From Gemmatirosa kalamazoonensis (GTDB taxonomy: Bacteria > Gemmatimonadota > Gemmatimonadetes > Gemmatimonadales > Gemmatimonadaceae): 64,000 bases of DNA. Below, piece by piece: positions 1 to 8,485 of the stretch. The stretch spans positions 4,386,220 through 4,450,219 of the forward strand of contig NZ_CP007128.1 in NCBI RefSeq assembly GCF_000522985.1. The letters are read 5' to 3'. A program made the translations under genes and the position numbers. The first letter of the stretch is position 1; every line of letters starts with the position of its first letter. A model generated the notes under the pieces. The model was not told where the DNA came from. It searched no databases and worked only from the letters and a program-made list of their open reading frames with translations.

Positions 1-287
1 TCCGCCACGTCGGGCGTCGGCGCGCCCTTCCTGCCGACCTGCCACTGTGCCACCTGCACGAGCACGCGACGCGCCTCGCCGCTCGTGACGCGCACCGTGA
101 TCTGCGCCTGGCCCGGGATGACCCCCGGCATGCGCACCGCGACGCGCACGCCGTACGGTCCCGCGGGGCCGTCGTAGAACGCGTCGTTCGTCCCCACGTG
201 CGCCGAGAGCGACAGCGCCGCGCCCGCGATCGCGGCGGCGCGTGCCGCGCGTCGGAGGGCGGTGCCTAACGCGGCGCGCACGCTCAT
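1..287 (-). CDS. Secreted protein of unknown function (partial, C-terminus outside window)
   Basis: The reading frame starts with ATG at 287 and runs off the left edge, leaving about 95 residues. Residues 1-30 are Arg/Ala-rich followed by a hydrophobic Ala/Leu stretch, like a signal peptide. The rest (VRVAVRMPGVIPGQAQITVRV and onward) has the alternating pattern of a beta-sandwich, somewhat like YtkA/FixH-type extracytoplasmic domains, but I do not recognise the family. Its ATG overlaps the TGA of the upstream membrane-protein gene (ATGA), so the two are probably translationally coupled and work together. Codon 6-8 region carries the CGTTAGGC word (264-271). Confidence 0.6.
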   Translation of the reverse strand, partial: MSVRAALGTALRRAARAAAIAGAALSLSAHVGTNDAFYDGPAGPYGVRVAVRMPGVIPGQAQITVRVTSGEARRVLVQVAQWQVGRKGAPTPDVA

Positions 288-1495
288 CGGCGCACCCGGC
301 GCATCCAGTCGCCGAACGCGAGGCCGAGCCGCGACGTGACGATCGCGATGCCGACGGCCCACGCCATGCCCCGCCAGAACTCCGCGCCCGGCGCGTCCGC
401 GTCGAAGAACAGCCCGCGGTACCAGCGCGACGTCGGCGGCAGATTGTAGTTGTAGTTGCCGCCGGCGAAGAACCAGTTGTGCGACGCCGGCGACATGAGG
501 AACGCGCCGAACCACCAGTACACCGCGAGCAGCGACGCGATGAACGCGGTGCCCAGCACCGCCGCGAGCAGCCACCGGTTGGCCTCACGGGCGCGCTGGT
601 ACGCGAGGTCGAACAGGACCGCCGGCACGACGAGCAGCAGCGGGAAGCCCATCGGCACGAAGTGCGTGATCGGCTGGAAGATCGGGCCGAGCTTCGGCGT
701 CGCCGGGAACAGCGGCAGGGTCCACGTCATCGCCGCGAAGATCGCGGTGTACACGAGCGCCGTCGCCGTCGCGGGCCAGCGCACGCGGAGCGACGGCAGC
801 GCCGCGCACAGCACGAACGGCAGCGGGTACGCGGCCGCGCGGTAGAAGTGCGCGCCGTGCGAGAAGCCCGGGTGCATGTCCTGCCACACGCCGATGAACA
901 CGATCGTGAGCACGACGCCTAACGCGTACGCGTAGATGGCGCGGAACAAGCCCGCGCGCGCCGCCATCGCCGCGCCGCCGTCGCCCGACTCGGCGCGGTT
1001 CTGCGCGGTGAGCGCGGTGATCGCGGCGCCGAACACCACGCCGAGGATGCCGGCGATCAGCACGCTGTGCGGAGGGCTCAGTACCTGCACGTCGAGCCCG
1101 TACGCGTTGTGCCACCAGTCGTCGAACGGCGCGGAGGTCAGCATCGCACCGGCGCCCCAGATCGCGACCCACGCGCCGAGCGGCCCGCGCATCCCCCAGA
1201 TGCGCACCGAGCGCGCGCGCTGCGCCTCCGAGCCGGCGAACGTCGTGTGCAGCACGAGGAACCCGTTCGCGCCGCCGGCCACCAGCCCGCCGACGTAGAT
1301 GCCCATGTGCGCCGGCGTCCAGAACGTGTCGCGGCCGATCGACATGTGCCACGAGATGTCCCAGATGATGCCGACGACGATGCTGGTGGCGGCGAACAGC
1401 GTCGCGACGAGCGGCCACGGAACGACGGCCGCGGCGCTCTGCTCATGGGCACGCGAGAGAGGCGCCGCCGCGGCGGGGATCGCGCGGGCTTCCAT
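284..1495 (-). CDS. Polytopic membrane protein of unknown function, about 10 TM segments
   Basis: A 403-residue protein starting at ATG 1495 (MEARAIPAA). This start is chosen because the cytoplasmic leader is short and the hairpin at 1538-1614 lies upstream. About ten hydrophobic segments span the protein, the first near residues 25-45 (IVVGIIWDISWHM). Several His/Trp/Asp-rich loops stand out: DISWHMSIGRDTFWTPAHMG, DDWWHNAYG, DMHPGFSHGAHFY and SHNWFF. Such clustered histidines facing one side of a membrane protein often bind metal or haem, but I cannot assign a family. It overlaps the following secreted-protein gene by ATGA, suggesting a two-component membrane/periplasm module. Confidence 0.65.
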   Translation of the reverse strand: MEARAIPAAAAPLSRAHEQSAAAVVPWPLVATLFAATSIVVGIIWDISWHMSIGRDTFWTPAHMGIYVGGLVAGGANGFLVLHTTFAGSEAQRARSVRIWGMRGPLGAWVAIWGAGAMLTSAPFDDWWHNAYGLDVQVLSPPHSVLIAGILGVVFGAAITALTAQNRAESGDGGAAMAARAGLFRAIYAYALGVVLTIVFIGVWQDMHPGFSHGAHFYRAAAYPLPFVLCAALPSLRVRWPATATALVYTAIFAAMTWTLPLFPATPKLGPIFQPITHFVPMGFPLLLVVPAVLFDLAYQRAREANRWLLAAVLGTAFIASLLAVYWWFGAFLMSPASHNWFFAGGNYNYNLPPTSRWYRGLFFDADAPGAEFWRGMAWAVGIAIVTSRLGLAFGDWMRRVRR

Positions 1496-1537
1496 AGGGG
1501 CGGGGTCGAGGGGAGGAAAGCCGACCCGCAGATAATA

Positions 1538-1614
1538 GGGCAGGAGGGCAGGAGGGCGAGAGGGCAGGAGAGCTTCGGACTCTCCTGCCCTCCCGCCCTC
1601 CTGCCCTCCTGCCC
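1538..1614. repeat. Tandem-unit inverted repeat (hairpin), GGGCAGGA units
   Basis: Two 35-nt arms (1538-1572 and 1580-1614) pair along their whole length with one mismatch. Each arm is built from four near copies of the 8-mer GGGCAGGA. The loop is CTTCGGA, which can fold as a C(UUCG)G tetraloop with one bulged A. It lies between the stop of the PfpI-like gene (1621) and the start of the membrane-protein gene (1495), both on the - strand, so it may end or attenuate transcription. There is no clear T-tract. Confidence 0.8.
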
Positions 1615-1620
1615 TCGCCG

Positions 1621-2355
1621 TCAGGCGGGCGGTGCAGCCTCGTCGCGCGGGCGGCTGCGACGCTCGTTCATCGCCCCCGCCGACGCGGGCACCTGGAACG
1701 ACGTCGGATCGCTCGCCGGGAACGTCTGCTCGATCGCGCGGTCGACGAGCGACTCCTCCACCGCGCTCGACATCAGCGACACCAGCTTCTCGCAGAACGC
1801 GGGCAGATCGGCCGGCTTGCGGCTCGTGACCAGCTTCTGGTCGACGACGACCTCGCGATCCACCCACTCGCCGCCCGCGTTGCGGATGTCGGTCTGCAGG
1901 CTCGGCCACGACGTCAGCGTGCGGCCACGCACCACGTTGGCCTCGACGAGCAGCCACGGGCCGTGGCAGATCGACGCCACCGGCTTGTCGTGCTCCACGA
2001 AGTCGCGCACGAGCTTCACGGCCGCCGGATCCGCGCGCAGCCGGTCCGGGTTCGCGACGCCGCCCGGGATCACGAGCCCCTGATAGTCGGCGATCTTCAC
2101 CTCGTCGACCGAGCGGTCCACCGGGAACGTGTCCGCCTTGTCGTCGTGGTTCATCGCCTGGATCGACTCGCACGCCAGCGAGACGAGATGCACTTCGGCA
2201 CCCGCCGCGCGCAGCGCCTCCATCGGCTGCACCAGCTCCACCTGCTCCACGCCGTCGGTCGCCAGCACCGCGACGCGGCGGCCCCTCAGCGGATTCTCGT
2301 TCGTGCTCGCGGCCGCGCGGTCGGCGAGCATCGGCTTCTCCGGTGCGTTAGGCAT
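1621..2355 (-). CDS. DJ-1/PfpI family protein (type 1 glutamine amidotransferase-like)
   Basis: A 244-residue protein. Residues about 27-195 form the DJ-1/PfpI alpha/beta fold, beginning RRVAVLATDGVEQVEL. The nucleophile elbow is SICHGPW, with Cys near residue 120, and GLVIPGGVANPD lies upstream. Relatives are general stress proteins, proposed deglycases or glyoxalase III-like enzymes; substrate cannot be told from sequence. Unusually, the family domain is followed by a tail of about 45 residues containing EQTFPASDPTSF, which matches the short (E)xxFPASDP motif seen in small stress proteins of many bacteria. The start ATG-CCT-AAC places a CGTTAGGC word (complement) at codons 1-3. The stop is followed by the large hairpin at 1538-1614. 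Confidence 0.85.
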   Translation of the reverse strand: MPNAPEKPMLADRAAASTNENPLRGRRVAVLATDGVEQVELVQPMEALRAAGAEVHLVSLACESIQAMNHDDKADTFPVDRSVDEVKIADYQGLVIPGGVANPDRLRADPAAVKLVRDFVEHDKPVASICHGPWLLVEANVVRGRTLTSWPSLQTDIRNAGGEWVDREVVVDQKLVTSRKPADLPAFCEKLVSLMSSAVEESLVDRAIEQTFPASDPTSFQVPASAGAMNERRSRPRDEAAPPA

Positions 2356-2388
2356 CGCTCGTGACGGTCGGGGTTGCGGGATCCCACC

Positions 2389-2730
2389 TCACTCCGGGCG
2401 CTCGGCGTCGTCCGCGTCGCGCGTGCCCTCCTCCGCCCGGCCGCCCTGCCGACCGGACGCCGAGTGCGCGCCGCCGTGCAGCCCGCCCTCGCGGTGATGC
2501 TCGCCGCGCGCCTCCTCCGCGTCGCGCTCGTTGCGCGCGCGCAGCTCGGCCAGCGCGGGGTTCACGCCGCCCTGCGGGATCAGGTTGTCGCTCTGCTTCG
2601 CCGGGTCGGACGACTCGACGTAGTGCTCCTTGTGCTCGGGGATGAACTCCTGCTGCCGACGGTCCTTGTAGTCGGTCGCGCCGGCCTCGCCGGGATCGAT
2701 CGCGTACTGGTCGGGACGCTTGCCACCCAT
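2389..2730 (-). CDS. Small hydrophilic protein of unknown function
   Basis: A 113-residue, very polar protein rich in Glu, Arg, Gly and Asp with no hydrophobic segment; it is probably cytosolic and poorly structured in its second half (EEARGEHHREGG and onward). The N-terminal part, MGGKRPDQYAIDPGEAGATD, looks conserved in style with small stress-type proteins. The start is supported by a strong Shine-Dalgarno AGGAGG five bases before ATG 2730. It sits 33 bp upstream of the PfpI-like gene on the same strand, so the two may share a transcript and a stress role. I do not recognise the family. Confidence 0.65.
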   Translation of the reverse strand: MGGKRPDQYAIDPGEAGATDYKDRRQQEFIPEHKEHYVESSDPAKQSDNLIPQGGVNPALAELRARNERDAEEARGEHHREGGLHGGAHSASGRQGGRAEEGTRDADDAERPE

Positions 2731-2811
2731 GTGCTCCTCCTGTCGTGGGTCCGGGGCGGTCGAAGGTCATTAACCGTGCCGGGCGGCCCGCCTCTCGCAC
2801 GGTTCTGCCGT

Positions 2812-3300
2812 ATGGCGAACCCGACCGAGAAGTACGACGCGTATGCCCGGACCATTCTCGAGCTGCCCGGCGTCCCCGACGGACGCATCGACCTCCGCCG
2901 TCCGCTGGACGACGCCGCACGGGCGGCGCTCGCGGCGGTCGGACTCGATCGACCGTTCGCGGTGCTGACGGCCGAGAACCCGCACGGCGACAACGAGGAG
3001 GACGCGCCGTCGCGCGACGCGGAGCGTGACCGCGAGGCCGTGAACGACGCGCAGCTCGCGACGCTCGTGGACGCGTTAGGCGCGGCGCACACGCCGTTCG
3101 TGCGCGTGGACGGCACCGCGCCGGACGGCAGCTATCGCGAGCGGTGCGTCGCCGTGATGCTGCCGCGCGACGAGAGCGTGGCGCTCGCCCGCCGCTTCGG
3201 TCAGCTCGCCCTGTTCTGGTTCGACGGGCAGGGGTTCTCGCTCCTGCCTGCGGAAGCGGGGGAGCCCCCTCGGCGGCTTCCGTTCGACGGCGATCGTTGA
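2812..3300 (+). CDS. DUF3293 domain protein
   Basis: A 162-residue soluble protein starting MANPTEKYDAYARTI. The stretch FAVLTAENPHGDNEE followed by the ATLVDALGAAHTPFVRVDG region and a C-terminal GQLALFWFDGQGFSLL fits the DUF3293 pattern (a hydrophobic strand ending in T/A-x-NP-x-G, then helices, then a strand with F-W/Y-D). No function is established for the family. I chose the ATG at 2812 rather than earlier in-frame starts because upstream sequence translates into Arg-rich noise and overlaps the divergent small gene. The codons Ala-Leu-Gly at 3073-3081 use TTA for Leu within a CGTTAGGC word. Confidence 0.75.
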   Translation: MANPTEKYDAYARTILELPGVPDGRIDLRRPLDDAARAALAAVGLDRPFAVLTAENPHGDNEEDAPSRDAERDREAVNDAQLATLVDALGAAHTPFVRVDGTAPDGSYRERCVAVMLPRDESVALARRFGQLALFWFDGQGFSLLPAEAGEPPRRLPFDGDR

Positions 3301-3409
3301 GGCGCGGACGCCCGGAACCGTCGCGCGCTCGCTACAGCCGAGCCCGGGAGCGGGTCGGGGGCGGAAGTCAATCCTACAGCCCCGGACCGGGAGGGGGCAT
3401 ATTTGGGCC

Positions 3410-4486
3410 GTGCCCATCGTTCCCCTCCACGGCCACCACGGCGTGCGCGAGCGCCTGCTGGGCGCGCTCCAGCGTGACGCCCTGCCGGCGAGCCTTCTGC
3501 TCACCGGAGCGCGCGGCATCGGCAAGCAGCGCCTCGCGCTCTGGCTCGCCCAGGCCGCGCTGTGCGAGCGGCGGGCGGAGGCCCCGTGCGGCGCCTGCCG
3601 GAGCTGCCGGTTCGCCAGGGAGCTGACGCACCCGGACCTGCACTGGTTCTTCCCGCGACCGCGGCTGAAGGACTCCGACCCGTCGGTGGGCGAGGTCCAG
3701 GCGGACTACGCCGACGCGACCGCCGACCGGGTGAAGGCCCGCGGCCTCTACGCCCCCCCGTCGGGCGCCGAAGGGATTTACGTCGCCGCCGTGCGGGCGC
3801 TCGTGCAGCTCGCGTCGGTCTCGCCGGCCATCGGGCGGCGGAAGGTGTTCGTGGTCGGCGACGCCGAGCGGATGGTGCCCCAGGAAGGGTCCGACGCGGC
3901 GGCGAACGCGTTCCTGAAGCTGCTCGAGGAGCCCCCCGCCGACACCGTGATCGTTCTCACGTCGAGCGAGCCGGGGGCGCTGCTCCCGACGATCCGATCG
4001 CGGGTCGTCTGCGTGCGCGTCGCGCCGCTCACCGACACGGAGATGCGCGCGTTCGCCGACGACGAGGTGGTCGCCGGAGCCATCGGCAAGGTATCCGCGG
4101 ACCGGTTGGAGGCCGCCGGCGGGGCCCCAGGAGCGCTCGTGGCGGGGGCCGAGCAGGACGGCCCCCGCCACGAGGCGCGGCGGCTGCTGGAGACCGTCAC
4201 CGCCGGCACCCGCGCCGACCGGATGCGGTTCGCGTTCTCCCGCGGTGCCGCGGGGGCACGGGGCGCGTTCAGCGACATGCTCGACGAGCTCACCGTGGCG
4301 CTCCACGACCTCGCCCGCGAGGCGAGCGGACGCCCCGGCGAGCCCGCCCCGGACCCCGCCACCGCGCTCGGCGCCAGCCGGGCCGTGGCGGCGGTGGAGC
4401 AGGCCAAGGTGCGCGCGGAGGGGAACGTCAGCCCGCAGCTCGTCACCGCGTGGCTGCTCGGCGAGCTCACCGGAGCGCTGCGATGA
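3410..4486 (+). CDS. holB: DNA polymerase III subunit delta' (HolB)
   Basis: A 358-residue AAA+ clamp-loader subunit beginning with GTG 3410 ([11 protein letters not shown]). It shows a P-loop-like GARGIGKQ near residue 31, a zinc-binding Cys cluster ([15 protein letters not shown], about residues 48-62), and the SRC-type motif LPTIRSRV near residue 195 that contacts neighbouring clamp-loader subunits. The segment [13 protein letters not shown] is typical of delta'/DnaX. It loads the beta clamp at the replication fork together with the delta and tau/gamma subunits. Its TGA overlaps the ATG of moaC (ATGA at 4483-4486), so the two are translated from one mRNA although their roles are unrelated. 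Confidence 0.9.
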   Translation: MPIVPLHGHHGVRERLLGALQRDALPASLLLTGARGIGKQRLALWLAQAALCERRAEAPCGACRSCRFARELTHPDLHWFFPRPRLKDSDPSVGEVQADYADATADRVKARGLYAPPSGAEGIYVAAVRALVQLASVSPAIGRRKVFVVGDAERMVPQEGSDAAANAFLKLLEEPPADTVIVLTSSEPGALLPTIRSRVVCVRVAPLTDTEMRAFADDEVVAGAIGKVSADRLEAAGGAPGALVAGAEQDGPRHEARRLLETVTAGTRADRMRFAFSRGAAGARGAFSDMLDELTVALHDLAREASGRPGEPAPDPATALGASRAVAAVEQAKVRAEGNVSPQLVTAWLLGELTGALR

Positions 4487-4980
4487 CCCGACGACCCGCG
4501 GAGGGGCGCGCGCTGTCGCACGTCGACGCGTCCGGGGCGGCGCGCATGGTGGACGTGTCCGCGAAGGCGGAGACCGCGCGCACCGCGCGCGCCGCCGGCG
4601 CGATCCGCATGTCGGGCGACGCGCTCGCGCTCGTCCGCGAGAACCGGGTCGCGAAGGGGGACGTCCTGAGCGTCGCCCGCATCGCCGGGATCATGGCCGC
4701 GAAGCGCACGTCGGAGCTCGTTCCGCTCTGCCATCCGCTGCCGCTGTCCTCCGTGGTGGTCGATCTCCAGCTCGACGAGGCCTTGCCCGGCGTCCGCGTG
4801 GAGGCCACAGTAGCGACGACCGCCCGCACCGGCGTGGAGATGGAGGCCCTGACGGCGGTGAGCGTGGCGCTTCTGACGGTCTACGACATGGTCAAGGCCG
4901 TAGATCGGGGCATGGAGATCGGCCCGGTGATGCTGCTGGAGAAGGCCGGCGGCGCCGGTGGACCGTGGAGCCGAGCATGA
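4483..4980 (+). CDS. moaC: Cyclic pyranopterin monophosphate synthase MoaC
   Basis: A 165-residue protein of normal MoaC length. It shows the family signature [12 protein letters not shown] near residue 83 and the helix [25 protein letters not shown] near residue 125, which carries active-site residues. MoaC converts the MoaA product to cyclic pyranopterin monophosphate in molybdenum cofactor synthesis and acts as a hexamer in the cytosol. The first residues ([30 protein letters not shown]) fit the usual N-terminus LTH-D-xxGxAxMVDVxxK. It is coupled to holB by ATGA; no other Moco gene is present in this window. Confidence 0.93.
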   Translation: MTRRPAEGRALSHVDASGAARMVDVSAKAETARTARAAGAIRMSGDALALVRENRVAKGDVLSVARIAGIMAAKRTSELVPLCHPLPLSSVVVDLQLDEALPGVRVEATVATTARTGVEMEALTAVSVALLTVYDMVKAVDRGMEIGPVMLLEKAGGAGGPWSRA

Positions 4981-5035
4981 GCGCCTGCCAATGGCCGAGC
5001 CCGGCACAGACGTTGCTCCTAGTCGAGAACCGTCC

Positions 5036-5797
5036 ATGACTCACACGACCAGCACGCCGTACGCTCGTCGCGGCGAACAGGCACGGAAGCGCCGTCGGAA
5101 CCGCCGCCTGCTCCTCGCGAGCGGTCTCACGGCCACGGTGATGGTCTCGGCCCGGCATCCGGAGCCGAAGCTCGCCACGGCCGCCCCGGTGAAGCCGCTC
5201 GCCTCGCTCGTGCGCGGCCACCGGCTGGCTGCCCCGGAGCCGGCGTCCGAGCGGCTGTACGCGCCGTCGCCGGCCCTGCTCCGCGCGCCGGTCGCCGTCC
5301 GTGGCCTCGCCGCGGTGGCGGACAGCATCGGCACGGCGCAGCGGCTGCGCCGGTGGCACCGCGTCTACCGCCTCGCGGGGCACTACGGCGTGGCGCCCGA
5401 CCTGGCCGTCGCGATCCACGACATCGCGCTCGCCGAGGGGATCGAGCCCGACCTCGGCTTCCGGCTCGTGCGCGCGGAGAGCGAGTTCAACGAGCGGGCG
5501 ACGAGCCCGGTCGGGGCGGTCGGCCTCACGCAGGTGATGCCGGCGACCGCGCGCTTCTTCGTGACCGGCAAGCTGACGCGCCGCCGCCTGTACGACCGGC
5601 ACCTGAACCTGCACGTCGGCTTCCGGTACCTGCGCGGCCTCATTCGCGAGTACAAGAGCCTGCGCCTCGCGCTGCTCGTCTACAACCGCGGCCCCGCCGC
5701 GGTGGACCGCGCGCTGAAGAACGGCGACGACCCGGCGAACGGCTACGAGGAAGTCGTCGCGAAGGGCTACGAGGGCCGCGGCGTCGTCGGGCGTTAG
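5036..5797 (+). CDS. Lytic transglycosylase (SLT/GH23 family), exported
   Basis: A 253-residue protein. The chosen ATG at 5036 gives an Arg-rich N-terminus followed by a short hydrophobic segment (LLLASGLTATVMVSA), a plausible signal anchor; an in-frame ATG at 4991 would add 15 residues. The SLT domain occupies the C-terminal half: RAESEFNERATSPVGAVGLTQ (split here as RAESEFN, then GAVGLTQVMPATA) holds the catalytic Glu, and YNRGPAAVDRAL is the later YN-G motif. It cleaves murein with formation of 1,6-anhydro ends. Its TAG stop (5795-5797) overlaps, base for base, the TAA of the convergent lytic transglycosylase gene within a CGTTAGGC word. Confidence 0.85.
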   Translation: MTHTTSTPYARRGEQARKRRRNRRLLLASGLTATVMVSARHPEPKLATAAPVKPLASLVRGHRLAAPEPASERLYAPSPALLRAPVAVRGLAAVADSIGTAQRLRRWHRVYRLAGHYGVAPDLAVAIHDIALAEGIEPDLGFRLVRAESEFNERATSPVGAVGLTQVMPATARFFVTGKLTRRRLYDRHLNLHVGFRYLRGLIREYKSLRLALLVYNRGPAAVDRALKNGDDPANGYEEVVAKGYEGRGVVGR

Positions 5798-7587
5798 GCC
5801 TTTCCGGCTTTCGACGTCGACGACTTCGACGAGTTCGACTTCGACGGGTTCGACTTCGACGCCTTCGACGGCGACCCCTTCGACGGCGACGCCTTCGACG
5901 GCGTCGCCTTCTTCCCCGTCGCGTTAGGCTCCTTCGCCTTCGCCGTCTTCGCCGCCTTGGTGGCCACGGCACGCGCGCGGTCGGTGCTCTTGCGCGGCGA
6001 TGCGGCCGATGCGTCATCCGTGGAGTCGCGCTTCTTCCCGGACGCCGCGTGCGCCGCGTGCGCCACGTGGGCCACGGTGTCGCGCGTGGCGGGCGCCGCG
6101 GGCATCGGCAGGCCGGCGATCGGGGCGTCGTCGTAGCTCGGCACGTCGCGCGAGAAGTCGAGCACCGCGCGCGTCGGGACGCGCACCGGCTGCCCCGACA
6201 CGAGGCGCCCCTTCCACTTGCCGTGCGTGACCACGTCGAGCCCGGGGTTGTAGCGGCGCAGCAGCGCCGCGGCCGGCACGCCGGCGCGGTCGCTCAGCGC
6301 GTCGAACGACTCGCGCTTCTTCGTCGTGAGTCGGCGGAACGCACGGCGCTCGCTCGCCGGCAGCTCATCGAGCGCGCGCGCCGTCGCCGCCGCCCGGCCG
6401 ACCGGCACGCGCACGACCGTCGACGCGCCGGGAGGCGTGAGTCCACGCAGCAGGTGCGGGTTCAGCTCCAGCAGCTGCGCGCGCGACACGTCGGCCGCCG
6501 ACGCCACGGCGGCGAGCGGCGTGAGCGCCGGGACGCGTACGCTGTCGTAGGCGTACGCCGGGAGCGACCGCACGGTGATGCCGTAGCGCGCGGGCTCCTT
6601 CGCCACGAGCGTCGCCGCGATCAGCTGCGGCACGTAGTTCTTCGTCTCGGAGCGCAGATAGCCGGCCGACGACAGCGCGAAGAACCGCGCGTCGGCCGAC
6701 GACCTCGCCTCCGCGGGCGCCGGCGCGATCGGTGCGCTGTCGTCGGGGGCCTGCAGCACCGCGGTCGAAGCCTCCGCCGCGTCGGCCGTGTCGTTAGGCA
6801 TCTCGGCGATGATGGCCTGCGACATCGAGTCGAGACGCGCGGCGCTCACGCGCAGGCTGTCGTCCATCGCGAGCTGGGCGAGACCCTTCGCGACGCGCGT
6901 CTCGCCGCCGTTGTATGCCGCCGCCGCGAGGAACGGGGAGCCGAAGTGCGAACGCAGCCAGCGAAGGTTGCGCGCCGCGGCATCGGTCGAGCGCACGGGG
7001 TCGCGCCGCTCGTCCACCCACCAGTCCACGCGCAGCCCGACGTCGCGCGCGGTGCCGAGCATGAACTGCCACATGCCCACCGCCTGCACCCGCGACGTCG
7101 CCTGCGGGTCGTAGCCGCTCTCGATCAGCGCGAGGTAGCGCATGTCCTCGGGCACGCCGGCCGCGCGCAGCTTCGCGCGGATCATCGTCTCGTAGCGCGT
7201 GCCGCGCTCGAGCTGTGCGGTGAAGTCCTCTCGGTCGCGACCGGAGAACAGCGATACGTAGCGCCGCACGCGCTCGTCGCTCTCGAAGTCGTGCACCGGG
7301 AGGTCGAACGTCACGCCAGGCGCGTGCACGTGCGACGGCACCACGGAGTCCGTCGCTGCCTTGTTGCGCGCGGCGCGAGCGGGGCGTGCGGCGCGCTTCG
7401 CGTCGCTCGTCGGCGGCGTCGCGCCCGCGAACGTCTCCCCCGCGTCCGCCTGGCGGACGGTCGGCGCCGGCGTGGGCGCGGTCACCGGATGCGGCGCGGT
7501 CGCGCAGGCGGTCGTCGCGGCGAGCAACGCGCCGAGCAGGGGCGCGGGACGGCGACGAGTGACGAGCGCGGCGCGGAGCGGGGCCAC
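5794..7587 (-). CDS. MltD-like lytic transglycosylase with LysM-type repeats
   Basis: A 597-residue lipoprotein-like protein: a Cys-containing leader (LLAATTACATAP) is consistent with lipobox processing near residue 28. The SLT domain lies about residues 125-260, with LIESGYDPQATS containing the catalytic Glu, then AVGMWQFMLGTA and AAAYNGGE. Two LysM-like segments follow (DVSRAQLLELNPHLL and GVPAAALLRRYNPGLD), each ending in an RVPVG or RVPT strand, for glycan binding. The last 60 residues are a basic Ser/Lys/Pro repeat (KASPSKGSPSKAS style). It faces and overlaps the SLT gene at 5036-5797. It probably acts in the periplasm on septal or wall murein. Confidence 0.87.
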   Translation of the reverse strand: MAPLRAALVTRRRPAPLLGALLAATTACATAPHPVTAPTPAPTVRQADAGETFAGATPPTSDAKRAARPARAARNKAATDSVVPSHVHAPGVTFDLPVHDFESDERVRRYVSLFSGRDREDFTAQLERGTRYETMIRAKLRAAGVPEDMRYLALIESGYDPQATSRVQAVGMWQFMLGTARDVGLRVDWWVDERRDPVRSTDAAARNLRWLRSHFGSPFLAAAAYNGGETRVAKGLAQLAMDDSLRVSAARLDSMSQAIIAEMPNDTADAAEASTAVLQAPDDSAPIAPAPAEARSSADARFFALSSAGYLRSETKNYVPQLIAATLVAKEPARYGITVRSLPAYAYDSVRVPALTPLAAVASAADVSRAQLLELNPHLLRGLTPPGASTVVRVPVGRAAATARALDELPASERRAFRRLTTKKRESFDALSDRAGVPAAALLRRYNPGLDVVTHGKWKGRLVSGQPVRVPTRAVLDFSRDVPSYDDAPIAGLPMPAAPATRDTVAHVAHAAHAASGKKRDSTDDASAASPRKSTDRARAVATKAAKTAKAKEPNATGKKATPSKASPSKGSPSKASKSNPSKSNSSKSSTSKAGKA

Positions 7588-7816
7588 GGCGGGGGAGCTG
7601 CGGGTGGGAGGCGACGCGCCGGCGGGGAGGGCGCGCCTTGCGAGGACCGTTCGGCCGCGACGGACGCGGCGGTCGTGCGCACGGAGGAGGGACGATCGGG
7701 GCGCCGTGTGCCGCGGGCGCCGCGAAGGAACCTAACGCGCCTCGTGTCGCTTGCCAGCGGGTGAACGCCGCGACCGTGCGCCGCGGATCACACGCGGCGC
7801 CAACGGCACGCGGTCG

Positions 7817-8275
7817 TCACGAACCGGAGCGGAGGTTGCGGACGCGGTTCGTCGCGTTCAGCACCGCAACGACGGCCGCTCGGGCGAGGTTCTCCTCGTT
7901 GCACGCGGCGCCGAGCAGCCGCGCCGGCCCGGGCTCGCCGGTGATGCCGATGAGCACCAGCGTCACCGTCTGGTCGAACGCGCGGACGGTCTTCGCGCCG
8001 GCGACGTAGAACGGTGGAGCGGCGGGCATCGCGGCGCGCAGCGCCTTCACCGCCGCCTCCGCGGCGATGCGCACGTCGCCGGTGGCGCTCGACGCGTCCT
8101 CGTGCGACGCGACGACCGGACGGCCTTCGGGGCTCTCCAGGTGCACCTCGACGCGGTAGCGCACGGAGGGGCCGAGCCGCGCGCGCACGTCGACGAGTCG
8201 GACGCGCGGCGGCTCGCTCCCGGCCGTTTCGGTGGGGAGCGCCAGGAGGTGGTGAGCGGAGTCGGTTGCGGACAT
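7817..8275 (-). CDS. Conserved-looking protein of unknown function
   Basis: A 152-residue soluble protein starting at ATG 8275 (MSATDSAHHLLALP). It reads as an alternating strand-helix fold: VRLVDVRARLGPSVRYRVEVHLESPEG, then a helix RIAAEAAVKALRAAM, then TVTLVLIGITGEPG, and ends NATNRVRNLRSGS. There is no signal peptide or membrane segment. I do not recognise a family. It is transcribed divergently from the serine hydrolase gene across a 210-bp gap (8276-8485), which should hold both promoters, though I see no convincing -35/-10 pair. About 229 bp upstream of the MltD-like gene start shows no further feature beyond an imperfect ACCTAACG word near 7731. Confidence 0.55.
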   Translation of the reverse strand: MSATDSAHHLLALPTETAGSEPPRVRLVDVRARLGPSVRYRVEVHLESPEGRPVVASHEDASSATGDVRIAAEAAVKALRAAMPAAPPFYVAGAKTVRAFDQTVTLVLIGITGEPGPARLLGAACNEENLARAAVVAVLNATNRVRNLRSGS

Positions 8276-8485
8276 AGGCGAGACGGGTGCGGGGCCACGT
8301 CGCGAGCCGCCGAGCCGGACGTGCCCAGTGCACGTTGCCCGGCAGGGGGACGGCCGAGTGACATCCGGGGTCACAGTGCGACCGCGCTTATGGATGAGGC
8401 CGTGACACGCGCCACATCGCGTCGTGTTTCTGGCCGCCGGATGTCGGGCATTGCGCGGGTCCCCGCGGACGAGCCAATTCCCGTC

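Noticed and set aside
4483-4980. Molybdenum cofactor gene cluster
   Set aside because: Only moaC is present; neighbours are holB and a lytic transglycosylase.
5353-7764. Long open frame on the + strand antisense to the MltD-like gene
   Set aside because: It is Arg-rich noise from GC-rich codon third positions and lies across two gene ends. The same holds for the other long antisense frames over the glucan genes, for example 13079-17479 and 24582-27053.
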